Shown piece after piece: positions 17,011-24,605 of a DNA stretch of 64,000 bases. The stretch comes from Thermohalobaculum sp039816045. Its GTDB lineage: Bacteria; Pseudomonadota; Alphaproteobacteria; Rhodobacterales; Rhodobacteraceae. Each line of letters begins with the position of its first letter. Position 1 is the first letter of the stretch. The notes under the pieces were generated by a model that was not told where the DNA came from, searched no databases, and saw only the letters and a list, made by a program, of their open reading frames with translations. The translations under genes were made by a program, and so were the position numbers. The DNA lies in assembly GCA_039816045.1 (NCBI GenBank), contig JBCBYB010000024.1, positions 9,014 through 73,013 of the forward strand. The letters run 5' to 3'.

Positions 17011-17979
17011 CTAGACCCGCTCGATGATCTTCTCGCCGAACAGTCCCTGCGGCCGGAACAGCAGGAAGGTCAGCGCGAGCATATAGGCGAACCAGTTCTC
17101 CGTCGCGCCGCCGATCATCGGCCCGATGTAGAACTCAAAGAGCTTCTCCCCGACGCCGATGATGAGCCCTCCGACAATGGCCCCCGGGATCGAGGTGAAG
17201 CCCCCCAGCATGAGCACCGGCAGAGCCTTAAGGGCAATCAGGGAAAGGGAAAATTGGACGCCGGACTTGGCGCCCCACATGATCCCGGCGGCGAGTGCCA
17301 CGATCCCCGCGACCGACCAGACGATCCACCAGATGGTCTCGAGGCTGATGCCGACCGACAGCGCCGCCTGGTGGTCATCCGCCACGGCCCGGAGCGCTCG
17401 GCCCATTTTTGTGTATTGGCTGAAGAGGGTGAGCGCCACGACGAGGATCACGGCCACCACCGCCGCCGAGATCTCGATCTTCTCGATGAACATGCCCGTC
17501 CACTCGATGATCGTGTCCGACGGGCCGGAGGGCAGCCCCACATCTAGCACCTTGACGTTGGCGCCCCACATCAGATCGCCCATGCCCTCGAGCACGAACG
17601 CCAGCCCGATGGTCGCCATAAAGAGGATGATACCCTCTTGATTCACAAGGTTTTTCAGGACGACCTTCACCACCAGCCAGGCGAGCGCGATCATCGTCAC
17701 AAGCGTCGCGGCGATGGCCACGAGATCGGGCAACCCCGTCTCGCCCCAATGGTGGATCTTGGTGCCCCAGACCGCGTTGATGAGGTGGGCAAACGGCACC
17801 TGGCCCGATTGGAACCCAACCAGCGTGAGCGCGGCGAAGAGCGCCAGCACCCCTTGGGCAAAGTTAAAGATGCCGGACGCCTTGAAGATCAGCACGAAGC
17901 CGAGCGCCACCAGTGAGTACATCACCCCCGCCAGCAGGCCCGAAATTACAACCTCGAAGAAAAAGAGTAGCTCTCCCAT
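17011..17979 (-). CDS. ABC transporter permease, LivH type
   Basis: 322 residues with about eight membrane helices. The LivH hallmark at the N-terminus is present: GLLAGVMYSLVALGFVLIFK, then the ASGIFNFAQG segment. The C-terminal RPQGLFGEKIIERV is also typical. The ATG at MGELLFFFE is preceded by AAGGAGAAGG. It lies 4 bp after the 96-residue small membrane protein. It forms the channel with the LivM-like subunit. Confidence 0.94.
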   Translation of the reverse strand: MGELLFFFEVVISGLLAGVMYSLVALGFVLIFKASGIFNFAQGVLALFAALTLVGFQSGQVPFAHLINAVWGTKIHHWGETGLPDLVAIAATLVTMIALAWLVVKVVLKNLVNQEGIILFMATIGLAFVLEGMGDLMWGANVKVLDVGLPSGPSDTIIEWTGMFIEKIEISAAVVAVILVVALTLFSQYTKMGRALRAVADDHQAALSVGISLETIWWIVWSVAGIVALAAGIMWGAKSGVQFSLSLIALKALPVLMLGGFTSIPGAIVGGLIIGVGEKLFEFYIGPMIGGATENWFAYMLALTFLLFRPQGLFGEKIIERV

Positions 17980-17983
17980 AGGC

Positions 17984-18274
17984 TTACCTTCTCCTTTCCA
18001 CAGCATTCAACCGGTCGAAGACGCGCCGCAGCTTCATCCGAAACCAAAGCTCGCAGGCCAGGAGACCGAGCCCCAGGACCGCCCCGACACCCAGCAGGAT
18101 CACCGGGCGCTCCGCCGCCGCGCGCAACGGCGTGCCGTCCTGAATGACACTGGCCGCATCGGGAAAGGTGGTGGCCATACCGTAGAGGATCGCGCATAGA
18201 AAGATCATCGAGAGACAAACCGCAGACAGTGTATGAAGCCCTATCGCCTGGCGGTACTCACTTCGCCTAATCAT
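17984..18274 (-). CDS. 96-residue two-span membrane protein between LivG and LivH
   Basis: Begins MIRRSEYRQAIGLHTL. Two hydrophobic helices (about residues 14-34 and 56-75) are separated by a short, probably periplasmic loop, and a basic tail (RMKLRRVFDRLNAVERRR) is likely cytoplasmic. Its start overlaps the LivG stop by 8 bp and it ends 4 bp before LivH, so it is embedded in the operon. The family is not recognised. With the 58- and 94-residue proteins it makes three small membrane proteins beside one ABC importer. Confidence 0.8.
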   Translation of the reverse strand: MIRRSEYRQAIGLHTLSAVCLSMIFLCAILYGMATTFPDAASVIQDGTPLRAAAERPVILLGVGAVLGLGLLACELWFRMKLRRVFDRLNAVERRR

Positions 18275-19127
18275 GAGGCACCCCCAGATAGGCGTCGATG
18301 ACGGCCTGGTTGTTGCGGACTTTGTCGGGCGTGCCGTCGCCAATCTTCTGGCCGAAGTCGAGCACCACGACCCGGTCGGCGAGGTCCATGACGACGCCCA
18401 TATCGTGCTCGATCAGCACAATGGTGGTGCCGAACTCGTCGTTCACGTCGAGGATGAAGCGGCACATGTCCTCCTTCTCCTCGACGTTCATGCCCGCCAT
18501 GGGCTCGTCGAGCAGCAGCAGGTTGGGCTCGGCGGCGAGCGCCCGGCCCAGCTCCACCCGCTTTTGCAGGCCGTAGGGCAGCCGGCCCACAGGGGTCTTG
18601 CGGATCGCCTGGATCTCGAGAAAGTCGATGATGCGCTCCACATGGGCGCGGTGGCGGATCTCCTCGGCCTCGGCCGGGCCCGCCCAGAGCGCCTGGAACA
18701 ACAGCCCGCGCTTCATCTTGGTCAGCCGCCCGGTCATGATGTTGTCGAGCGTGGTCATACCCTTGAAGAGCGCGATGTTCTGGAAGGTCCGGGCAATCCC
18801 CTGGCGCGCGATCTGGTGTGGCCGCAAGGGCCCGCGCTTCTTGCCGCGGAACCAGACCTCGCCCTCTTGCGGGTGATAGAAGCCCGAGATCACGTTGAGC
18901 ATCGAGGATTTGCCGGCCCCGTTCGGACCGATAATCGCCCGCACCTCACGCTCGCGGATGTCGAAGGAGACGTCCTTGATCGCGGTCACCCCGCCAAAGC
19001 GCAGCGTGATGTTGCGGATGTCCATGACGGTCTCGCCGATCTCGCGGGCATGGATGCCGTGGGCCTCCTCGGCGGCGGCATAAGTGGCATCGTCTGCGGC
19101 GGCTTCGGCGACGGTTGGATGGGTCAT
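18267..19127 (-). CDS. ABC transporter ATPase, LivG type
   Basis: 286 residues. Walker A is GPNGAGKSS, the signature is the LivG-type LPYGLQKR in place of LSGGQ, and Walker B is LLLLDEPMAGMN. About 30 extra residues rich in Ala and Glu precede the ATPase domain. It starts 11 bp after the acyl-CoA synthetase gene. With LivF it forms the motor of the importer. Confidence 0.94.
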   Translation of the reverse strand: MTHPTVAEAAADDATYAAAEEAHGIHAREIGETVMDIRNITLRFGGVTAIKDVSFDIREREVRAIIGPNGAGKSSMLNVISGFYHPQEGEVWFRGKKRGPLRPHQIARQGIARTFQNIALFKGMTTLDNIMTGRLTKMKRGLLFQALWAGPAEAEEIRHRAHVERIIDFLEIQAIRKTPVGRLPYGLQKRVELGRALAAEPNLLLLDEPMAGMNVEEKEDMCRFILDVNDEFGTTIVLIEHDMGVVMDLADRVVVLDFGQKIGDGTPDKVRNNQAVIDAYLGVPHD

Positions 19128-19138
19128 GCGTGTCCTCC

Positions 19139-21118
19139 TCAGGCCGCCTTGTCTGCGCTCGCCTGGACCGGGAAGGTCTCGGCGTCGCGGATCTCGAGGG
19201 TGGCCTTCAGCGTGCCCTTGCGGCCGTCCTCATAGGTCACCTCGGTCGCCGTCGCGATCTCCGACGCCCCGCCATAGAGCGCATCGACCAGGTCGGCGAA
19301 CTTCTCGGCGATAAAGCGGCGGCGGACTTTGCGGGTGCGGGTGAGTTCCCCGTCGTCGGCGTCGAGCTCCTTGTGCAGCACCAGGAACCGCGCGATCTGG
19401 CAGTGGCTGAGCATCGGGTCGCCGGCGAGGTCGCGGTTGGTGTCGCGGATGTGCTCGGCGACCATGGCATAGACCTTCGGGTGGCCGGCGAGCTCCTGAT
19501 AGCTCGAATAGGCGATGCCGCTGCGCTCCGCCCAGTTGCCGACGGCGGACAGGTCGATGTTGACGATCGCCATGCACTGGTCGCGCTCATGGCCGAAGAC
19601 CACGGCCTCAAGGATGTTGGGGAAGAATTTCAGCTTGTTCTCGAGGTATTTGGGCGCGAAAAGCTGCCCGCTGGAGAGCTTGCCCACATCCTTTGCCCGG
19701 TCGAGGATACGCAGCTGCCCCGTGCGCTCGTCGAAGAAGCCCGCGTCTCCAGTGGCCACCCAGCCGTCCGGGTCCTTGGTGTCGCGCGTCGCATCGGGGT
19801 TCTTGTAGTACTCCACGAAGACGCCGGGCGAGCGGTAGAACACCTCGCCCCCTTCGCGGATCTCAACCTCGACGCCGGGGGTCGGCACTCCCACGGTCTC
19901 CGGATCGACCGCGTCGTTGGTATGCTGGGTGATGAAGACGCTCGCCTCGGTCTGACCATAGAGCTGCTTCAGCGGCACCCCGATCGCACGGTAAAACGCA
20001 AAGAGATCCGGCCCGATCGCCTCACCGGCCGTGTAGCCGATGCGTACGCGGGAGAGCCCCAACACGTTCTTCAGTGGACCCGTCACGAAAAGCTCGCCAA
20101 GGCGGGTCTGGAAACGCTCCCAGCCGGTGATCTCTTCTCCAGCTTTCTCCTTCGCCTCCATCACACGGGCATGGTCCATGAACCGCTTATAGAGCCAGCG
20201 CTTGGTCCAGCCGGCGTCCTCCATGCGGATGGTCACCATGGTGAGCATCTGCTCGAACACCCGCGGCGGTGCGAAGAAATAGCTCGGCCCGATCTCGCGG
20301 AGATCCGCATGCATGGTCTCGGCGCTCTCAGGGCAGGCAACCGACATACCGGTCACATAAGCCTGGCCCATGGAGAAGATGAAGTCACCGACCCAGGCGA
20401 GCGGCAGATAGGCCAGCATGCTGTCCTGCTCGGTCAGGCTGTCGACCGAGGCGGCGGCAGCGGCGGTCTTCAGGATATTGTCATGCGAGAGCACCACCCC
20501 CTTCGGCTTGCCGGTCGTGCCCGAGGTGTAGAGCATGACGCAGACATCCGAGCCCTTTTGCGCCGCGATGCGGGCGTCCATGGCCGGCCCCTGCTCGGCA
20601 GCGGCGGCGCGGCCGATCTTCTGCACCTCTGCATAGTCATGCAGGGTCGAATGGTCGTAGTTCCGTAACCCGCGCGGATCCGCATAGATGATCTGGGAGA
20701 TGCCGGGCAAGCGCTCCTGGACCGAGAGCACCTTGTCCACCTGCTCCTGATCCTCGGCGATGATGAAACGCGCCTCGCAATGGTCGAGGATATAGGCCAT
20801 CTCCTCGGCGACGCTGTCCTGATAGACGGGCACGGGCACGCCGCCCGCCATCTGGCAGGCGACCATCGACCAGTAGAGCCGCGGACGGTTGGTGCCGATC
20901 ACCGCCATCCGGTCGCCGGGCTGCAATCCTAGGGTGACGAGCCCGAGCGCGAGGGCGCGCGTCTCCTCGGAGACCTCCGCCCAGCTCCAGCTCTGCCAGA
21001 TCCCGTATTCCTTCTCGCGGCTCGCCGGGCGCGATCCCCGGTCACGGGCATTGGCCGCGAGCAGTTTCGCGAACGTGTCAGTGCCTGAGTTGCCTGCGGG
21101 TGCAGCCCCAGTGGTCAT
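19139..21118 (-). CDS. Long-chain acyl-CoA synthetase / AMP-dependent ligase
   Basis: 659 residues. The ATP-binding motif is LYTSGTTGKPKGVV (residues about 205-218), followed by YGQTEA and the hinge region ATGDAGFFDERTGQLRILDR. The length and the motif variants resemble long-chain fatty-acid-CoA ligases (FadD15-like) rather than aryl-CoA ligases. The start MTTGAAPAG has AGGAGG 7 nt upstream. As the first gene of the transporter operon it probably activates the imported acid to its CoA ester (ATP + acid + CoA to acyl-CoA + AMP + PPi), trapping it inside the cell. That coupling is an inference. Confidence 0.93.
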   Translation of the reverse strand: MTTGAAPAGNSGTDTFAKLLAANARDRGSRPASREKEYGIWQSWSWAEVSEETRALALGLVTLGLQPGDRMAVIGTNRPRLYWSMVACQMAGGVPVPVYQDSVAEEMAYILDHCEARFIIAEDQEQVDKVLSVQERLPGISQIIYADPRGLRNYDHSTLHDYAEVQKIGRAAAAEQGPAMDARIAAQKGSDVCVMLYTSGTTGKPKGVVLSHDNILKTAAAAASVDSLTEQDSMLAYLPLAWVGDFIFSMGQAYVTGMSVACPESAETMHADLREIGPSYFFAPPRVFEQMLTMVTIRMEDAGWTKRWLYKRFMDHARVMEAKEKAGEEITGWERFQTRLGELFVTGPLKNVLGLSRVRIGYTAGEAIGPDLFAFYRAIGVPLKQLYGQTEASVFITQHTNDAVDPETVGVPTPGVEVEIREGGEVFYRSPGVFVEYYKNPDATRDTKDPDGWVATGDAGFFDERTGQLRILDRAKDVGKLSSGQLFAPKYLENKLKFFPNILEAVVFGHERDQCMAIVNIDLSAVGNWAERSGIAYSSYQELAGHPKVYAMVAEHIRDTNRDLAGDPMLSHCQIARFLVLHKELDADDGELTRTRKVRRRFIAEKFADLVDALYGGASEIATATEVTYEDGRKGTLKATLEIRDAETFPVQASADKAA

Positions 21119-21166
21119 GCCGTCCTCCTGTTGGCCCAGGCTCTTATGGCCCGTTGCGTACCGCGA

Positions 21167-21195
21167 ATAGGATAGGAGTGTCCGGCACGGGTCAA
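21167..21195 (-). promoter_or_regulatory. Candidate sigma-70 promoter for the synthetase-transporter operon
   Basis: TTGACC (minus strand, 21195-21190), a 17-nt spacer and TCCTAT (21172-21167) lie about 50 nt upstream of the synthetase start. It is the only good promoter match seen at the head of this long operon. Confidence 0.5.
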
Positions 21196-21249
21196 GCACC
21201 GGCAGTGCCGCGGGGCGGCGTATCGTGGCGCAAGGAGACCCATCGACCC

Positions 21250-21288
21250 AAAAACGAAACGCCCGCCCGGTGGGAACCGGACGGGCGT
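21250..21288 (-). terminator. Rho-independent terminator after hsp20
   Basis: On the minus strand a 13-bp stem with one mismatch and a 4-nt loop (21288-21259) is followed by TTTCGTTTTT. It begins 38 bp after the hsp20 stop and separates it from the synthetase operon. Confidence 0.85.
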
Positions 21289-21326
21289 CGGAACAGCAGG
21301 GGCGTTGCGCGCGCCGGGCGCGCGGC

Positions 21327-21785
21327 TTAACCCTCGATCGTGGTGCGGCCTTTCTCGCCGGTCGTGATCGCGATGGTGCGCGGCTTCAGCGCCTCCGGGA
21401 TCTCGCGGGCGAGGTCGATGTGGAGCAGGCCGTGCTCGAGGCCGGCGCCCGTGACCTTCACATGGTCGGCGAGCTGGAAGCGGCGCTCGAACCCACGCTC
21501 GGCAATGCCGCGGTGGAGATAGACCGGGCGCTCGCCCTCGGGCTTCTCGCGCTTGGCGGCGGTGACCGTGAGCTGGCCTTCCTTGACCTCGATGGTCAGA
21601 TCCTCTTCGCCAAAGCCTGCAACCGCCAGCGAGATGCGATAGGCGTCTTCGCCCAGTTTCTCGATATTGTAGGGCGGGTAGCTCGGCGCTGCGACGTCGT
21701 GGCTCATCACCTGATCGAGCATCGACGCGAGCCGGTCGAAGCCAACGGTGGAGCGGTAAAGCGGGGTGAGATCGACATTGCGCAT
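21327..21785 (-). CDS. Small heat-shock protein, Hsp20 / IbpA family
   Basis: 152 residues with an alpha-crystallin domain (about residues 38-130): PPYNIEKLGEDAYRISLAVA opens it and ERGFERRFQLADHV follows. An IxI-like motif (IAI) near the C-terminus is used for oligomer assembly. It is a holdase chaperone for unfolded proteins in the cytoplasm. The leader folds into a ROSE-type thermometer covering the ribosome-binding site, and a heat-shock-like CTTGAC promoter element overlaps the stop of the preceding protease gene, so control by heat is likely at both transcription and translation. Confidence 0.95.
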   Translation of the reverse strand: MRNVDLTPLYRSTVGFDRLASMLDQVMSHDVAAPSYPPYNIEKLGEDAYRISLAVAGFGEEDLTIEVKEGQLTVTAAKREKPEGERPVYLHRGIAERGFERRFQLADHVKVTGAGLEHGLLHIDLAREIPEALKPRTIAITTGEKGRTTIEG

Positions 21786-21790
21786 GTCTT

Positions 21791-21816
21791 CGTATCCTCC
21801 ATAGAGAAGCGATATG
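21791..21816 (-). promoter_or_regulatory. ROSE-type RNA thermometer hairpin in the hsp20 leader
   Basis: On the minus strand UAUC (21814-21811) pairs with GAUA (21796-21793). A single bulged G (21810) follows, then CUUC (21809-21806) pairs with GGAG (21800-21797) around a UCUAU loop. This buries the GGAGGA ribosome-binding site, 9 nt from the ATG. The 5' strand contains UCGCU, fitting the UYGCU consensus and the bulged G known from ROSE elements of rhizobial small heat-shock genes. A further CCCG-AATT-CGGG hairpin lies upstream, as in multi-hairpin ROSE leaders. Confidence 0.72.
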
Positions 21817-21917
21817 TGGTGCGGCCCCCCGAATTCGGGCAGACCTGGGTTCTCCGCGGTGCCGTCGTGGCCATCCGCAAACTAGAGGTGGGGAGCCGGG
21901 TGGCCGGCGTCAAGGGG

Positions 21918-22676
21918 TCAGTCGAGCGCTGCCAGCACCTCCGCGATCGCCGCATCGAGCCGGACGGCCCAGGCGATCGGCTGACCGTTGTTGCGGCTCA
22001 TTGCGGAGATCACGGCAACGAGACGGCGCTTGCCCCGGATCTCGGCAAAGAGCGGGGACCCCGACGCGCCGAAGGTCACATCGCAGCCGAGTGCCAGGAC
22101 CGCGTCGCGCGCGCCGCGCAGATCGCAGCCATCCTGCCTAGTCAGTGCATGGGCCCGATCGCGGCGATAGCTGACAAGTGTCAGGGGCCCGCGCGCCGCA
22201 GCCGCTGGCGCAACCTCGAACGGGGGCGCCGCGTCCTCCGGGATCGGCAACCGCAGCCGGATCAGCGCGAGATCCGAGCCGATGCGCTCCAGATCGTCGA
22301 GCCCCTCCTGCGCATACCGAGGATGGATGGCGATGCTCTTGGCGTCGCTCCAGCCCACCCGCTGTCCCTGGCGCCAGCCAGCGGCAAAATGGACATTGCC
22401 GGGGGCGTAGGTCTCCCCCGTGCGGTCCGAGATCAGACAATGCGCCGCCGTCAGGACCAGATCCTCGGCGATCAAAGTGCCCGTGCACATACCGCGCTCG
22501 GAGAAGGTGGCGATATTGACACGACCGACCCCGCGCCAATGGGTGTGCTCTTCCGCCGTCAGCATCCGGCGCCGCTCGATCAACTCCAGAGCCGAAGAGC
22601 GCGCCGACTGGGCCGCCGCAAGCTCGGGGACAAGCGCCGCAACAAGGGCAAAGACGTACGCAAACCTGACCATCAT
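21918..22676 (-). CDS. Secreted trypsin-like serine protease
   Basis: 252 residues with a Sec signal peptide ending near LAAAQS (residue 23). The S1 catalytic triad is intact: H79 in LTAAHC, D135 in SDLALIRL and S206 in GASGSPLF. Four cysteines (C64, C80, C184, C198) could form the two disulfides usual around His and Ser. No PDZ domain is present, so this is not DegP; it resembles single-domain V8-like or trypsin-like exported proteases. It follows the DUF2147 gene by 7 bp. Confidence 0.9.
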   Translation of the reverse strand: MMVRFAYVFALVAALVPELAAAQSARSSALELIERRRMLTAEEHTHWRGVGRVNIATFSERGMCTGTLIAEDLVLTAAHCLISDRTGETYAPGNVHFAAGWRQGQRVGWSDAKSIAIHPRYAQEGLDDLERIGSDLALIRLRLPIPEDAAPPFEVAPAAAARGPLTLVSYRRDRAHALTRQDGCDLRGARDAVLALGCDVTFGASGSPLFAEIRGKRRLVAVISAMSRNNGQPIAWAVRLDAAIAEVLAALD

Positions 22677-22683
22677 GGAGCTC

Positions 22684-23064
22684 TCAGCCGCCGTTCACGC
22701 GGGTCCAGACCTGGCCGCGGCACACGAGGCCAAGCAGCGCACAGCCCGAAACCTCTAGCCGGCTCGGGTCGAGCAGCTCCATCTTCGCGTCATAGGTCTC
22801 GTCATTGTCTGGCGCCCAGATCGTGCCATCCTCCCAGCGGTTTTCCCCTGCAGGGACCATGTTCTCAATGATCTTGCGCCCGACCAACTCGGCACGCTTT
22901 GGGCTGTTGCTTTCGACAATCGTGCCGCACATCAGGTCGCCGCATGGCGCGATCTCGACCTCGATGAAGCGTCCCTCCTCGTTGGGCGAGCTCTTCCAAT
23001 TGCCGGTCGGATCGGCGAGCGCCACGGCCGGCACGAAAGCCAGCAAGCTGATGATCAGGCGCAT
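22684..23064 (-). CDS. DUF2147 family secreted protein
   Basis: 126 residues with a signal peptide (MRLIISLLAFVPAVALA). The mature part begins DPTGNWKSSPNEEGRFIEVE and holds two CxxxxC-like pairs (CGDLMC; CALLGLVC). It ends GQVWTRVNGG, as DUF2147 (lipocalin-like beta-barrel) proteins do. The family has no established function. The start was chosen at MRLIIS because GGAGGGGAC precedes it and the signal peptide begins there. It is co-directional with the protease gene. Confidence 0.85.
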   Translation of the reverse strand: MRLIISLLAFVPAVALADPTGNWKSSPNEEGRFIEVEIAPCGDLMCGTIVESNSPKRAELVGRKIIENMVPAGENRWEDGTIWAPDNDETYDAKMELLDPSRLEVSGCALLGLVCRGQVWTRVNGG

Positions 23065-23174
23065 GGTCCCCTCCCTCAAGCCAATGGCGCCGGTAACCCC
23101 GCCACTGTGACACCATACTCGGCCCGAATGGCCGGTGCGAGCCCCGTTTGCGTGAACGCCGCCGCCCATATCGA

Positions 23175-24365
23175 TCAGGGCTCGTCCATTGGTGTCGGTT
23201 GCGTCTGTGGCATCAAAGGGTGATAGCAATCCTCAAGACCGGCCTCGTCAAAGATCAACCAGGTCGGAGTTACGATCCCCTCCTCGGTCAGAACGTCGCG
23301 CAGCACCTCAATCCCGCGGTCGAGATGCTGGAGCGCCACATCGAGATAGGCGTGCTCGAGGCCGCTGGCCCGTCCCGTGAGCCCGCCCACGCCCGCCTCC
23401 ATCAGCGCATGCTCGACCGCCATTCCGAGAGACGCGATATCCTCGGGCTCCGCAAGCGTCGGACTGCCACGCCGGATCTTCACGCCGCAGGGGATCTCGC
23501 CAAACCGGGAGAACCGCCGGCCGGAAATCCGCGCGCCCGCCAGCCTCGCAGCGACCAGCTTTGGATCGCGGCTCTGATAGAGCAATGCGTCCCGCCTGCG
23601 CGCGCGATCACCGGGTGTGGGTCGGAGACGAAAACTCGCCATATGCTCAACCCGCATGCGGTGCTCGGCATAGGGGCGCTCGGGGCGCTCCTCGCGCAGC
23701 TCGGCGATCACCGCCGTTGCCTCGTTTCGGAAAAGCTCCAGCCACAGCGTGGGGTCGTCGGCCTTCTTTCGCAGCAGGCTGCGCATCCGGATCGAGCTCG
23801 AGGGCGGCTCCGAGACCACCTCGCCAAGCCAGTCCTGGTCGGCTTCTTCCCCCAGCAGAACCGAAAAGACGATGCCGGCCTGATCTCCGAGGAAATCGCC
23901 GTCACCATTGCCCCGAGCGCCAAGATCGATCATCCGGTGAGCGCCGCGGCGCGTCTCAATCCCGCTGAGTTCAATCCGGTCGGCTCGGCTTCGGCGCCGG
24001 ATCGCCTGAACGGCCTCCGACAGATCAGCGATCGGCGCACGCAGGTCCGAGAAACGCCAGCTCGGAAACTCTGGACCACGCGCGAGGGCCGCGCGCGCGA
24101 GGGGACGGCGGCTGTGGCGCAACTCCGCCGAGATCACGAGCGTGAGCCCGCCGTGTGTGTCGACCTCGAAATCGCAGGCCAGATCGTCGGACAGCCCCCC
24201 CAGAACGCCAGCAATCTCGGCGTCCGGGTTCACATTGGGTGCATAGCCCCGAAAATGGCGCTCGATCCGGCTTCGAATGTCCCCAAAGCGCAGCCAGAAC
24301 TCATCAATGAGTGCAGCCTGCCTCGACGTGATGCGGGCAGCCCAAAAGTCGTAGGCGTCCGGCAT
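23175..24365 (-). CDS. Uncharacterised 396-residue cytoplasmic protein
   Basis: No signal peptide, membrane segment or catalytic motif is evident. The first 110 residues run as a W-rich helix (FWAARITSRQAALIDEFWLR), a variable loop, then DLACDFEVDTHGGLTLVISA and PEFPSWRFSDLRAP. That layout resembles proteins in which an FW..F helix precedes an EI-x-LIISA strand pair and a P-x-LP-x-W-x-x-x-A-F segment, a family of unknown role. The remainder includes a cluster of Arg and Asp. GAGGAT lies 4 nt before the ATG. About 240 bp upstream contain no gene; I saw only a short palindrome (TGGTC/GACCA) there. Confidence 0.7.
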   Translation of the reverse strand: MPDAYDFWAARITSRQAALIDEFWLRFGDIRSRIERHFRGYAPNVNPDAEIAGVLGGLSDDLACDFEVDTHGGLTLVISAELRHSRRPLARAALARGPEFPSWRFSDLRAPIADLSEAVQAIRRRSRADRIELSGIETRRGAHRMIDLGARGNGDGDFLGDQAGIVFSVLLGEEADQDWLGEVVSEPPSSSIRMRSLLRKKADDPTLWLELFRNEATAVIAELREERPERPYAEHRMRVEHMASFRLRPTPGDRARRRDALLYQSRDPKLVAARLAGARISGRRFSRFGEIPCGVKIRRGSPTLAEPEDIASLGMAVEHALMEAGVGGLTGRASGLEHAYLDVALQHLDRGIEVLRDVLTEEGIVTPTWLIFDEAGLEDCYHPLMPQTQPTPMDEP

Positions 24366-24605
24366 CTATCCTCGCAGAATGGCCAAACGCGTCTTGCTCG
24401 ATCGGTCCTTGTACACGCTATCCCCCCGGCATGCCGATTACCCGTCGGTCTATTGTGAAACCTGGTCCCTGTGACCAACGCCACAACCCGCAAGTGGAGT
24501 AAAGCACCAATTTGGGCGAGTTTGCGGAGGCGGTGCGGCGAACCGCGTTCGCCGTTGTGAGTGTTGCACGGGGGTCATCGACATCCGAACTGGATCGTCA
24601 GCCCT

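Noticed and set aside
24536..24554. Hairpin CGGCGAAC/GTTCGCCG downstream of ptsP as a terminator
   Set aside because: The stem is perfect, but no T-tract follows on either strand and it is over 50 bp from the stop.
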